This document shows positions 25,442 to 34,614 of a stretch of DNA of 64,000 bases, one piece after another; position 1 is the stretch's first letter; every line of letters begins with the position of its first letter. The position numbers and the translations under genes were made by a program. The stretch is taken from the NCBI RefSeq assembly GCF_000430505.1, contig NZ_KE387153.1, forward strand, positions 358,542-422,541, in the 5' to 3' direction. The stretch comes from Eisenibacter elegans DSM 3317. GTDB lineage: Bacteria; Bacteroidota; Bacteroidia; Cytophagales; Microscillaceae. The notes below the pieces were generated by a model that was not told the origin of the DNA, ran no database searches, and worked only from the letters and a program-made list of their open reading frames with translations.

Positions 25442-27364
25442 ATGTTGATCAAACCTCAAGACCTATTAGCCCAAATCCAAACCCCTGAAGATTTGCGCCG
25501 CCTCCCTGCCGACAAAATGCGCCAAGTAAGCGATGAGTTGCGCCAATACATTATCGATGTGGTTTCGGTTTATGGAGGGCATTTTGGTGCCAGCCTTGGT
25601 GTGGTAGAGCTGAGCGTAGCGCTGCACTATGTCTTCAATACCCCCGACGACCAGCTTGTATGGGATGTGGGGCATCAGGCTTATGGACATAAAATCTTGA
25701 CTGGCCGCCGCGACCAATTCCATACCAACCGCGTGTATGGCGGCATTTCGGGCTTCCCCAAGCGCAAAGAAAGCTCATATGACGCTTTTGGCGTGGGGCA
25801 CTCCTCTACTTCTATTTCTGCGGCTTTGGGGATGGCTTTGGCTTCCAAAGAAAAAGGAGATTTACACCGCCAACACGTGGCCATCATCGGCGATGGAGCA
25901 CTGACAGGCGGCTTGGCTTTTGAGGGACTCAACCACGGCGGGGTGTCCGATACCAACCTGCTCGTAATCTTGAACGACAATTGTATGTCTATTGACCCAA
26001 ATGTGGGCGCACTGAAAGACTACCTGACCGACATCACTACCTCGTATACCTACAACAAGTTCAGAGATGAGGTTTGGAAGGTGCTGGGTAAATTCAATCA
26101 TATTGGCCGCTTCCAAAAAATCGCCTCTCGTGTAGAAAGCACTATCAAGGGTCTTGTCCTGAAGCACAGCAATTTCTTTGAGGCGCTCAACTTCCGCTAC
26201 TTTGGCCCTATCGACGGCCACGATGTGGATCATCTCGTGAGTGTACTCAATGACCTAAAAGATATTCCGGGGCCCAAACTCCTGCACTGCGTAACTGTGA
26301 AAGGCAAGGGCTTTGCCCCTGCCGAGAAAGACCAGACCAAGTGGCACGCCCCGGGTTTGTTTGATAAGGTTACGGGCGAGATTTTCAAGAAAGTAGACGA
26401 TAAGCCCAAGCCGCCCAAATACCAAGATGTGTTTGGCCACACGGTATTGGAGCTTGCCGAGCAAAATCCAAAAATTATGGCCGTAACGCCTGCGATGCCC
26501 TCGGGTTCTTCGCTCAACATTATGATGAAGGCGATGCCCGAGCGTGCCATTGACGTTGGTATTGCCGAGCAACACGCCGTTACGGTTTCTGCCGGGATGG
26601 CCACCCAAGGGATGACTGTGTTCTGTAATATCTACTCTACATTTATGCAGCGTGGCTACGATCAGGTCGTCCATGATGTCTGTATTCAGGAGTTGCCCGT
26701 GATTTTCTGTCTTGACCGTGCCGGCTTTGCCGGTGCTGACGGGCCCACACACCACGGCTCATATGACATCGCCTACATGCGCGCCATTCCGAATATGATT
26801 GTAGCTTCGCCAATGAATGAACAAGAGCTGCGCAATATGATGTACACTGCCTCGCTCGATAGCTTCAAAAACCTCAAATCGGCCATCACCATCCGCTACC
26901 CCCGTGGCGAAGGAGTAATGCCCGAATGGCGCACCCCGTTCGAAACTATTGAGATTGGCAAGGGGCGTTGTATTCGTGAAGGCGAAGAAGTGGCCATTCT
27001 TTCTATAGGCCATATCGGCAACCTAGCGCTCGAAGCTGCCCAACAGCTAGAGAACGAGGGCATCAGCGCGGCTCATTATGATATGCGTTTTGCCAAACCT
27101 TTGGATGAAGCGCTACTCCATCAGATTTTCCAGAAATTCAATAAAATCATCACCGTTGAAGACGGCTGCCTGCCCGCAGGCTTCGGCTCGGCAGTGGTCG
27201 AATTTATGGCTGACCACGGCTACAGCGCCCAAATCAAGCGCCTAGGAATGGAAGACCGTGTTTTTGAACACGGTACACAAATGGAACTATACCGCGAAGC
27301 CGGTTATGATGTGGACGGTATAGCCAAGGCTGCCCTAGCGATGGTACGTGTAATGGTCAAGTAA
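25442..27364 (+). CDS. dxs: 1-deoxy-D-xylulose-5-phosphate synthase
   Basis: First enzyme of the MEP isoprenoid pathway: pyruvate + glyceraldehyde-3-phosphate to DXP, TPP-dependent. 640 aa, full length. Thiamine/metal site IGDGALTGGLAFEG and NDNCMSIDPNVG; WDVGHQAYGHKILTGR near the start; transketolase-like middle domain with DVGIAEQHAVTVSAGMA and AGFAGADGPTHHG; C-terminal domain with EDGCLPAGFGSAV. An A/T-rich divergent promoter region separates it from scpA. A possible -7 box TATCTTTC lies near 25384. Confidence 0.96.
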   Translation: MLIKPQDLLAQIQTPEDLRRLPADKMRQVSDELRQYIIDVVSVYGGHFGASLGVVELSVALHYVFNTPDDQLVWDVGHQAYGHKILTGRRDQFHTNRVYGGISGFPKRKESSYDAFGVGHSSTSISAALGMALASKEKGDLHRQHVAIIGDGALTGGLAFEGLNHGGVSDTNLLVILNDNCMSIDPNVGALKDYLTDITTSYTYNKFRDEVWKVLGKFNHIGRFQKIASRVESTIKGLVLKHSNFFEALNFRYFGPIDGHDVDHLVSVLNDLKDIPGPKLLHCVTVKGKGFAPAEKDQTKWHAPGLFDKVTGEIFKKVDDKPKPPKYQDVFGHTVLELAEQNPKIMAVTPAMPSGSSLNIMMKAMPERAIDVGIAEQHAVTVSAGMATQGMTVFCNIYSTFMQRGYDQVVHDVCIQELPVIFCLDRAGFAGADGPTHHGSYDIAYMRAIPNMIVASPMNEQELRNMMYTASLDSFKNLKSAITIRYPRGEGVMPEWRTPFETIEIGKGRCIREGEEVAILSIGHIGNLALEAAQQLENEGISAAHYDMRFAKPLDEALLHQIFQKFNKIITVEDGCLPAGFGSAVVEFMADHGYSAQIKRLGMEDRVFEHGTQMELYREAGYDVDGIAKAALAMVRVMVK

Positions 27365-27679
27365 CTATCCGTACGCCTTGGATATAGTTTGGCCGTAGCT
27401 TAGCTACCAATCTCTCGGTGTAGACACGGAAGTCATCTCGGATTTTTTCGGGATGGCTTCTTTGTTATAATGCCCAGTGGTTTGTAAATCGGTGGGCGCG
27501 TATTCGATAGTGGGGTATGGCGTCGCCTATCTGTACCCGATATTGGTAATTTGGTAGAAAATATTTGCAAATGTCTGCAAAGCACTTAGTTTTGCATACC
27601 AAGAAGGAGGACTGATACTGTAATATGACACCCTGATTTTTAGGTTTATTTTTATTCCAATATTTAACTACCAACCCTT
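27365..27679. other. intergenic gap with a repeat end
   Basis: 315 bp with no gene. It holds a single relic of the dispersed-element end (TGCCCAGTGGTTTG, 27471-27484). The text CGGTGTAGACACGG near 27418 is loosely similar to sequence after copy A. No clear terminator for dxs. Confidence 0.45.
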
Positions 27680-28213
27680 ATGAAACAAGCTCGATACTCC
27701 TACCATCATCTTTTGATGGGTGTTTTTCTGTTTTTAACTTGTGTTGCTTGTGATGACATCAGCACAGCCAAAATGAAACAGGTTACGGCACCGGGCAAGT
27801 TTTCGATTTCTATTCCCCAATACCTCGAAGAAACTGACAACCTCAATCCACACGCCTCTATACAATATCAACACAAGAAGAAGAATATCTACCTAATTGT
27901 GATTGACAATGACAAAAGCGAAATCGAATCAGACTACAGCGTAGAGGGACATTATGATTTGATGCTGCAAAATCTACACGAAAACATAAAGGATATCGAC
28001 ATTACCAAAAAAGATACGCTCATCTTGGGCAATAGCAAGGCGTTAAGCAGTACTATTTTGGGGCAGTTTCAAAATACAGGTATTTTTTACAAAATAGCAG
28101 CTATCGAAACCCCAAAGGGCTGGTACCAGCTCTTTATCTGGACACACAAAAACAATCTAAGCCGCTATGAAAAACAATTTGAAGATATCATCGCTTCTTT
28201 CAAAGAATTATAA
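27680..28213 (+). CDS. lipoprotein, unknown, first of a tandem pair
   Basis: 177 aa. Signal peptide with lipobox-like LTCVAC, Cys about residue 24, so probably lipidated. The mature part resembles small PsbP/DUF1795-like folds: GKFSISIPQYLEE, NIYLIVIDNDKSE, ILGNSKALSST, IFYKIAAIETPKGWYQLFIWT and a C-terminal helix YEKQFEDIIASFKEL. The gene just downstream encodes the same strand plan, so they are probably duplicates. Function unknown; the fold suggests an envelope accessory protein. Confidence 0.75.
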   Translation: MKQARYSYHHLLMGVFLFLTCVACDDISTAKMKQVTAPGKFSISIPQYLEETDNLNPHASIQYQHKKKNIYLIVIDNDKSEIESDYSVEGHYDLMLQNLHENIKDIDITKKDTLILGNSKALSSTILGQFQNTGIFYKIAAIETPKGWYQLFIWTHKNNLSRYEKQFEDIIASFKEL

Positions 28214-28805
28214 CCTGATGTTGTTGGGTTGGCTGCTCTTAGGCGCGTGCCAACCCAAAGGAGAGCAAAAAGCCGTCGTAACCAATGCCAGCACCCCCGA
28301 CAGCCTCAACTATAGCCTGCGTATCACGCCTGATAGGCTCTGTGGTATAGAAGTGATGACACAAATGCAAGGCACGCAGCAGCTCAATGGTGGGGCTTGT
28401 ATGCAGTTTCAGGACGAAAACCACGATATTTATCTCATCGTTATCAGTGATTATAAAGCCAATCTGCAAAAACAACACAGCTTGGTAGATCATCAAGATT
28501 TTGCCCATAAACAACTAAAAGCCAAGCTAAAGCGCTTCAGAGCCGCCCAGCAAATCAGTACTACTTTGGGCTCGTTTCCGGCCTTGCTAAGTGAGGTTTA
28601 TGGTAGGGTAGACGATATGTCGATTTTCTATTACTTGGCTGTGGTCGAAAGCCCTACACATTTCTACCAAGTTTTGGCTTGGACTTACCGCCACCAACGT
28701 GAGCAATACCTACCCGCAATAGACCGAATGGTGCGCTCTTTTGTAGAGGTAAATCCTGACCTTGCCATCCAAGCCGCTATCAACTCTCAAGGCCAAAAAC
28801 CTTGA
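28167..28805 (+). CDS. lipoprotein, unknown, paralogue of the 27680 gene
   Basis: 212 aa if ATG 28167 is used; this overlaps the upstream gene by 47 nt but gives a lysine-rich n-region before the lipobox LLGACQ. ATG 28218, five bases after the upstream stop, would leave a very short signal (MLLGWLLLGAC). The same plan as its neighbour is visible: DIYLIVISDYKAN, TTLGSFPALLSEVYG, IFYYLAVVESPTHFYQVLAWTY, and a closing helix. The tight spacing indicates one transcript. Function unknown. Confidence 0.72.
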   Translation: MKNNLKISSLLSKNYNLMLLGWLLLGACQPKGEQKAVVTNASTPDSLNYSLRITPDRLCGIEVMTQMQGTQQLNGGACMQFQDENHDIYLIVISDYKANLQKQHSLVDHQDFAHKQLKAKLKRFRAAQQISTTLGSFPALLSEVYGRVDDMSIFYYLAVVESPTHFYQVLAWTYRHQREQYLPAIDRMVRSFVEVNPDLAIQAAINSQGQKP

Positions 28806-28865
28806 GTAACACTGTATCAAAAAAACATCCTTTGCTGATGCAAAACTAGAGGTTAGAAAACATTC

Positions 28866-28987
28866 CACACCACTGGACATTTTTCAAATCCCGATGGGCT
28901 AAGGCTCATTTTACACCCAAAATAAGGCCTCAGCCTGTTTCGGAGCTAGAGCTCCGGGCTGCTTTTCCAAAAATGTCCAGTGGCGTG
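28866..28987 (+). repeat. convergent-gap element, copy D (full)
   Basis: CACACCACTGGACATTTTTC at the left and AAAAATGTCCAGTGGCGTG at the right; interior AAGGCCTCAGCCTGT and GGAGCTAGAGCTCC as in the others. It fills the gap between the lipoprotein pair (+) and the 28994 gene (-). Confidence 0.85.
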
Positions 28988-28993
28988 GCGTTT

Positions 28994-29614
28994 CTACATT
29001 CGCTCAAAAGCCTTTCTGAGTTTGTCGATATTTTGTTTGATGAGGCTCACCTCCTTGTCCGAAATCAGTTTACCATAGCTATTGCGCAGTTGGCTCATTG
29101 CTCCTCCATTGCTGAGTAGCTGCTTCTGCTGTTCTATGCTTTGGCGGATACCTTCCTTCTGCTCATCCGAGATATTGGGGTCCTTGAGTTGTTCCTCTAA
29201 CGCTACGACCGCTTTTTCGAACTGCTCATCAAAGTTCTGTTTTTCGTTTTCCTCTTCGGCAGTGATGAGGGTTACGCCGGCAAAAATTTTCTGATAGACC
29301 TGAGCAAACTCTTCTACACCCTGAAAGCCGTGTTTGATGGTATATTTTTGTAACGAAGCCATTTCACTCAATACATTTTTAGAGTCAAAAGTCTTTTCAT
29401 TGGCTTTGAGGTCTTCCAACATAGCGATCAAACTGTTGATGTGGCCTTGAGTCAAGTTAAAATTACTCAAAGGATTGCCTTCCAACAGCTCGTCTGCGCT
29501 GGTTATTTCATCATTCTGAGTTTGCTCAGAAGCCTCTGTGTTGCCACCGCCGCCGCAAGCCACACAAAAAACACATAGCAACAAGGCAACAGAGAACAGC
29601 ATTAAATTTTTCAT
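28994..29614 (-). CDS. lipoprotein, helical, unknown
   Basis: 206 aa; signal MKNLMLFSVALLLCVFCVAC with lipobox VACGGGG, so lipidated, with a glycine tether. The remainder is acidic and helical, with coiled-coil character (FDEQFEKAVVALEEQLKDP, QKEGIRQSIEQQKQLL). No family recognised. It starts 138 bp from the divergent M1 peptidase and ends beside repeat copy D. Confidence 0.75.
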   Translation of the reverse strand: MKNLMLFSVALLLCVFCVACGGGGNTEASEQTQNDEITSADELLEGNPLSNFNLTQGHINSLIAMLEDLKANEKTFDSKNVLSEMASLQKYTIKHGFQGVEEFAQVYQKIFAGVTLITAEEENEKQNFDEQFEKAVVALEEQLKDPNISDEQKEGIRQSIEQQKQLLSNGGAMSQLRNSYGKLISDKEVSLIKQNIDKLRKAFERM

Positions 29615-29751
29615 ACAATGGGGTTTGGTTAGGGTTTGGTGATGGGTTAAATCAAGGTATACGAAGGGAGAAGATGATTGTTGCGGGTATAAGCCTTGCG
29701 AAAATGTACGATTTTCGACACTTTTACTTTGGTTATCAATCCCTAAAACTT

Positions 29752-31368
29752 ATGATGAGAGCATTTTTTTATTTTTGGAGTCTATTATGCTGCCTTGCCA
29801 ACACCGCGCAAGCGCAGTTTACACGCCAAGACAGCCTTAGAGGCTCCCTTTCAGCGCTACGGACTTGCTATGATGTGCATTATTATGACTTATCATTGAC
29901 TGTGTATCCAGACCAGCGGTTTATCCAAGGCTTTAATGATATACACTTCAAAGCTAACACTAGTTTTGAAACCCTGCAAATAGACTTGTTTGAAAATATG
30001 GCCATCACCGCCATCACTTGGGAGGGGCAAAGCCTCTCCTTTGAGCGCGAAGGCAATGCAACCTTTGTCAGCTTCCCTCGCCCTCTGGCTCAGGGGAGCC
30101 TGTCGGTCATTCGGGTAGCCTATGAGGGCAAGCCTACGGTGGCCATCAATGCCCCTTGGGATGGTGGCTTCACTTGGGCTCAAGACGCAGAGGGCAAGCC
30201 TTGGATAGGGGTCTCGTGTGAGGGCATCGGTGCCAGCCTCTGGTGGCCCAACAAAGACCACTTGTCCGAAGAGCCGGACAGTATGCGCATCCGCTGCGCC
30301 GTGCCCCAAGGGCTGATGTGTGTGGCCAATGGCCGGCTAAGGGGTACGCAGCAGCTTGAAAATGATTTGGTGCAATTTGATTGGTTTGTGAGTTATCCCA
30401 TCAACAATTACAACGTAACACTCAATATTGCCAATTATGCACATTTTGAGGATGTCTATGAGGCTGCTGATGGCGACCGGCTTACCCTTGATTTCTTTGT
30501 ATTGCCCAAAAATCTAGAAAAAGCCCAAAAACAGCTTGGCACACAAACCAAACCTATGTTGGCTTGCTTTGAGCAGTATTTTGGCAAATATCCCTTCTGG
30601 AACGATGGCTACAAAGTAGTCGAAACCCCCTACCTCGGTATGGAGCACCAAAGCGCCATCGCTTATGGGAATGGCTACAAAAATGGTTACCTCGGCTCTG
30701 ACCTTAGCGGCTCAGGTGTAGGGCTGAAGTTTGACTACATCCTCATCCACGAAAGTGGCCACGAATACTGGGGCAATAATGTCAGCTGTGATGACCACGC
30801 TGAGATGTGGATTCACGAATCGTGGTGTACCTACAGCGAAGTAGTGTATGTAGAATGTATGTTTGGAAAAGCTGCGGCAGACGCTTATGTCAATGGTTAT
30901 CGCTACAAAGTGGAGAACCGCAAGCCGCTGATAGCACCTTTGGGCGTAAATGCGGATGCCCCCGGAGATATTTACTTCAAAGGTGCTTTGATGCTGCATA
31001 CCCTGCGCCACGTAGTCGATAACGACGCGCTTTGGTGGGCCACTGTCAAAAATATCCAAAGCCATTTTCGCCATCAAGTCATCAATACACAGCAGCTGAT
31101 TGATTTTATGAGCAAACAACTAGGCGCTGATTATCAGTACTTTTTTGACCAATATCTCTATCAAGCCAAGCTTCCCGAGCTCGAAATACAGGCTCTTGAA
31201 GGTAAAGGCTATCGCTACCGTTGGGCGAACTGTGTGCCGGATTTCCGGATGCCTATAAAGGCTAAAATCAATGGCAAAACCCAAACCCTCACCCCTACCA
31301 CTGTTTGGCAAACGCTACCAAAGGCGACGAGTGTCAAGCCTCTTATGGAGCTGTATTACATCAAATAA
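29752..31368 (+). CDS. M1 family metallopeptidase, exported
   Basis: Zinc aminopeptidase-like enzyme, 538 aa from ATG 29752 (29755 also possible); signal peptide AFFYFWSLLCCLANTAQAQ. Zinc site HESGH (His333, Glu334, His337) and the third ligand Glu356 in WIHESWCTYSE, exactly 18 residues after His337. The substrate-binding motif appears as GMEHQS in place of GAMEN, a variant known in bacterial M1 subsets. The N-terminal beta-domain precedes residue 250; it lacks the long C-terminal helical domain of PepN. Probably periplasmic peptide scavenging. Confidence 0.92.
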   Translation: MMRAFFYFWSLLCCLANTAQAQFTRQDSLRGSLSALRTCYDVHYYDLSLTVYPDQRFIQGFNDIHFKANTSFETLQIDLFENMAITAITWEGQSLSFEREGNATFVSFPRPLAQGSLSVIRVAYEGKPTVAINAPWDGGFTWAQDAEGKPWIGVSCEGIGASLWWPNKDHLSEEPDSMRIRCAVPQGLMCVANGRLRGTQQLENDLVQFDWFVSYPINNYNVTLNIANYAHFEDVYEAADGDRLTLDFFVLPKNLEKAQKQLGTQTKPMLACFEQYFGKYPFWNDGYKVVETPYLGMEHQSAIAYGNGYKNGYLGSDLSGSGVGLKFDYILIHESGHEYWGNNVSCDDHAEMWIHESWCTYSEVVYVECMFGKAAADAYVNGYRYKVENRKPLIAPLGVNADAPGDIYFKGALMLHTLRHVVDNDALWWATVKNIQSHFRHQVINTQQLIDFMSKQLGADYQYFFDQYLYQAKLPELEIQALEGKGYRYRWANCVPDFRMPIKAKINGKTQTLTPTTVWQTLPKATSVKPLMELYYIK

Positions 31369-31419
31369 TCCGTTAATGCGCGTTTTATACCAAACTTCAC
31401 AAGACCGCTAATGGAATAC

Positions 31420-31456
31420 ACCCTCCCTCAAGGGTTTAAGGCACTTGAAGGAGGGT
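31420..31456. terminator. hairpin between convergent M1 and TonB receptor genes
   Basis: ACCCTCCCTCAAG (31420-31432) pairs with CTTGAAGGAGGGT (31444-31456) with one mismatch. It lies between the two stop codons, so it can serve both genes. Confidence 0.65.
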
Positions 31457-31464
31457 AGTAAACA

Positions 31465-34272
31465 CTACTCCTTAAACTTCCGCAGGTTATAGGTAAAAGT
31501 CAGCATATAGTAGCGTGTAAGCACCTGATTTTGCACATCTTCAATAAAGACATCTGTTACATTTCGGGCAATGCTATTGTTTTGCCCCAGCAAATCGAAG
31601 ACTGTCAGGCGTAGCTCTCCGGCTTGCCCGGCCAAAAATTTCTTCCCAATCCCCATATTCCAAAGCAGAAACTGCTGATTGAAGCCCTCGGCCAAGCCCT
31701 GAAAGTCAAGCGCGGCTAAGTCCTGCTGCCATACAAACCCTTTCCAAAAAATAACATTGGTTTTGAGGTTGGCTGTTTGGGTAAAGAAGGTATTGTTGAG
31801 CGCAGGCTGGATGGCATTGCGGACATCATTGTAACCAAAAGTATAACTGAGGGTATAGTCTATTTTTTCACTGATATTGCTACTCAGGGTCAGGCCCTGC
31901 GAGAGGTTGTATGACTCAGACTGATTCTGTATGCCATTGATGATGCTGGGTGTGCGGCTATAACTACCTCCGACATTGAAGTTGAGATTGACCTTGAGCT
32001 TGTTCAACGGCAGACCATAGGTTACAAAAGAACGTAGGCTGTAGAAGCCATCGAGGTTTTCGAAGGAGGTCAGCTGTGTGCCTTGGTTCAAGGTAATGCC
32101 GCGTTCAGGCAAGAACACATCTTGGACAGCAATGGTAGTGTTGTTGCCTATGAAATCTTGGGTAAATGAGCCTCCCAAGAGTGCAAAAAAGCTGTGCCCG
32201 TTAGGGTTGGCATAGCGGAAGCGTGTGAAAATATTGTGGCTAAAGGCCTGATTCAAATCGGGGTTACCGGCGCGCAACAACAAGGGGTTGGTATTGTCTA
32301 CCACGCCTTGTAGTTGGCTGGCGCTAGGAGCTTGGGTATTGGTACGATAAAACAAGCGTAAGTTGCTCTGTTTGTTGAAGTTGAGCGCCAAGTTGGCATA
32401 AGGCAACCAATTGATAAAGTCTTTTTCGAGGGCAAACGCATTGGGGAAGCGCTCATCAACACTGAGGGTAGCATACTGCCAATTGACCCCAAAACCACCT
32501 CTGACAATGCCTTTTTGGCTGTTGAAGCGGTATCCGGCCCCTATTTGTTGTACAAAATAGTCGTTGCGCAGTTGGTTGCTCAGGGCTGTATCCAACAAGT
32601 TGAAGCGCCCCACAACGGGGTCGAAGTTGAAGGTTTCACGGTCTGCGGCACTGAAGGTATTCCCAATGCGGTAGTTGAACTGTAGCTGCCCTTGTTTGCC
32701 CATTGGCTCAGTGTAGGTCAGGCTGGTGTTCCAGCTAAAGCCTGTATTGAGGCGTTGGTTTTGTTGGTTGAGCGAATCAGCCACTAGGCTTGGTCGCTCA
32801 AAAAACTGATTTTCGGACAATAACGCGCCCTGCTCTTGGCTATTGTTGTAGCCCGTTGTCAGGTTTAGGGTGATGGTACGTCCGCGTTTGGCAAATGCGT
32901 GGCGTAGGAGCAGGTCGTTGTTGAGCCGCCAAGCCTCGTTGTTTTGGCGGTAAGTATTTACTGACTGATTGAGCAAGACATCCTGTGGGGTTGTGTTGAA
33001 GGCATCGATGCGGCTTTGGGCACTAAAGAGCTGCAAGGTAGCGCGTGGCGTCCAGATCAGGTTAGTTTTTTCGCTTAGGGCATACTCTAGGCGCAGCTGT
33101 AGGCGGTGGTTTTCGTTGTTGCTGCTCTCGATGCTGTTTTGGCTGTAGAGCTGCGATTCGTTGCCTTCGAGGAAGAAGGTGCGAAACAGCCGCTGGTCGT
33201 TCACATTGCGGGTTTGGTTATAAAAATAGCTGCCCGTCAGTTTGAGCTTCTTGTTCCACTCATTGGTATAGTTGAGGCCAAGCGCATTGGTGGTATTGAT
33301 ACCGTTTTGCTGCCCCACGCTAAAATCCTCCCCTTGGTTACCAAAGTTGAACCCTCCGGGGCCGCCTCCGCCCCTGCGGCCACGCCCTGCGCCCGACTGC
33401 GCGCCGGCTACTCCGGCGAGGTCTTCTGCGCCAAAATTTTGTTGGTTGATATTGTTGCTCAAGCCAATGACCGACAGCCGGCGCGCATCGCTAAAGTTAT
33501 TAAGGTTGCCCCCTGCTTGGTAGCGGTTGTCTGTGCCATATCCGGCATAAGCCCTGCCAAAAGTACCGTTTCGGTATTCGGGTTTGGTAACAATATTGAG
33601 CGCCTTAGTTGTGTTGCCATCATCAAAGCCGCTAAATCGGGCTTGGTCGCTCTGTTGGTCAAGCACTTGCACTGCCGAAATCATATTTGCAGGCAGATTG
33701 CGCAGCGCCGCCGCCGCATCTTCTCCGAAAAACTCGCGTCCATCTATCAATACCCGCCTCACTTGTTCGCCTTGTGCCTGTACTTGCCCTCCTTCTACGG
33801 TTACGCCGGGCATTTTCCGCACCAAATCTTCGGCGGTAGCATCGGGGTTGGTCTTAAAGGCATCTGCATTGTACTGCAAAGTGTCCCCTTTTACTTCTGT
33901 CATAATTACATCTCCCTTGATTTCTATCTCATCAAGGGTGCGGCTTCGCAGTTTGATGTCGCCTAAGCGCGTAACAGCCTGCTCCAGCCTTACGCGCTGC
34001 ATACCGGTTTCGTATCCTACATACCGGATAGTCATCATATAAAACCGATGGGGCAGGTTGCTAAACGAAAACTGTCCTTCGACATTGGTAACAGTAATGC
34101 GTTTGTCATTAGTGTCGCGTGGTGAGACCAGCATCACAGTCGCTCCGGGAAGCCCCTCTTGCGAAGTACTATCGAGCACGATGCCCGTCAATTGATAGTT
34201 TTGTGCCTGTGCCTGCACACCCCCCAAGTAGCAGGCTAGGGCTAGGCATAATAGTAAAATGCTTTTTTTCAT
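31465..34272 (-). CDS. TonB-dependent-receptor-like outer-membrane protein
   Basis: 935 aa from ATG 34272 (MKKSILLLCLALACYLGG). Order: signal peptide, carboxypeptidase-regulatory-like domain (about 24-110, with GLPGATVMLVSPRD and GQFSFSNLP), plug-like domain (GDTLQYNADAFK, DLVRKMPGVTVEGGQVQ, VRRVLIDGREFFGED), then a barrel of about 650 aa ending in YMLTFTYNLRKFKE. A glycine/arginine-rich insertion GRGRRGGGGPGG sits near residue 300. This is the OMP_b-brl_3 type rather than a SusC; no SusD gene follows. The cargo is unknown. Confidence 0.88.
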   Translation of the reverse strand: MKKSILLLCLALACYLGGVQAQAQNYQLTGIVLDSTSQEGLPGATVMLVSPRDTNDKRITVTNVEGQFSFSNLPHRFYMMTIRYVGYETGMQRVRLEQAVTRLGDIKLRSRTLDEIEIKGDVIMTEVKGDTLQYNADAFKTNPDATAEDLVRKMPGVTVEGGQVQAQGEQVRRVLIDGREFFGEDAAAALRNLPANMISAVQVLDQQSDQARFSGFDDGNTTKALNIVTKPEYRNGTFGRAYAGYGTDNRYQAGGNLNNFSDARRLSVIGLSNNINQQNFGAEDLAGVAGAQSGAGRGRRGGGGPGGFNFGNQGEDFSVGQQNGINTTNALGLNYTNEWNKKLKLTGSYFYNQTRNVNDQRLFRTFFLEGNESQLYSQNSIESSNNENHRLQLRLEYALSEKTNLIWTPRATLQLFSAQSRIDAFNTTPQDVLLNQSVNTYRQNNEAWRLNNDLLLRHAFAKRGRTITLNLTTGYNNSQEQGALLSENQFFERPSLVADSLNQQNQRLNTGFSWNTSLTYTEPMGKQGQLQFNYRIGNTFSAADRETFNFDPVVGRFNLLDTALSNQLRNDYFVQQIGAGYRFNSQKGIVRGGFGVNWQYATLSVDERFPNAFALEKDFINWLPYANLALNFNKQSNLRLFYRTNTQAPSASQLQGVVDNTNPLLLRAGNPDLNQAFSHNIFTRFRYANPNGHSFFALLGGSFTQDFIGNNTTIAVQDVFLPERGITLNQGTQLTSFENLDGFYSLRSFVTYGLPLNKLKVNLNFNVGGSYSRTPSIINGIQNQSESYNLSQGLTLSSNISEKIDYTLSYTFGYNDVRNAIQPALNNTFFTQTANLKTNVIFWKGFVWQQDLAALDFQGLAEGFNQQFLLWNMGIGKKFLAGQAGELRLTVFDLLGQNNSIARNVTDVFIEDVQNQVLTRYYMLTFTYNLRKFKE

Positions 34273-34380
34273 AAATGCGTTATTCAAAATATAATTACTG
34301 CACAACCTTTGTGCGCTCAATCTAGGTTTAGACTCCATTGAGAGGTGAATGTTTAACGCCTATAGGCAATAAATAGCTGT

Positions 34381-34512
34381 TTTTTGCCCAACAGACATAT
34401 TTTCTTGACCAAATCAGCATACTTTTTGCCCAACAACAACTCAGATGAACTTGGCTTTTAGCCTCTAACATCCAATATAAGCAGGTTATAGACGTGGGGT
34501 TTTGGGCAAAAA
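34381..34512. promoter_or_regulatory. three copies of TTTTTGCCCAA, possible operators
   Basis: TTTTTGCCCAAC occurs at 34381-34392 and again at 34423-34434, 42 nt apart (about four DNA turns), and its inverse TTGGGCAAAAA lies at 34502-34512. All are in the 340-bp region between the divergent TonB receptor and YitT genes. The third copy overlaps the upstream part of the YitT promoter candidate. Spacing on one face of the helix suggests a shared regulator; unproven. Confidence 0.4.
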
Positions 34513-34516
34513 AGCT

Positions 34517-34524
34517 TAACTTTG
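34517..34524 (+). promoter_or_regulatory. -7 box for the YitT gene
   Basis: TAACTTTG, an exact TAnnTTTG, 91 nt before the ATG at 34615. No good TTG lies at the -33 position, so a regulator may be needed. Confidence 0.45.
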
Positions 34525-34614
34525 TGCTCATCGCTTCGTATCCGTACAAAGGTTTTACACGCCAACCTACCCTTGTTTGCGCCCTTTGCACCACACTGAT
34601 TTCAGAAAATTTAT

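Noticed and set aside
33106-33966. 286-aa plus-strand frame opposite the TonB receptor
   Set aside because: Shadow of the receptor coding strand; no start context or protein-like motifs.
31465-34272. SusC/SusD polysaccharide utilisation locus
   Set aside because: No SusD-like gene or glycoside hydrolase is adjacent, and the barrel is of the OMP_b-brl_3 type.
34381-34512. CRISPR-like spacing of repeats
   Set aside because: Only short 11-12 bp boxes, three copies, mixed orientation and no cas genes anywhere in the window.
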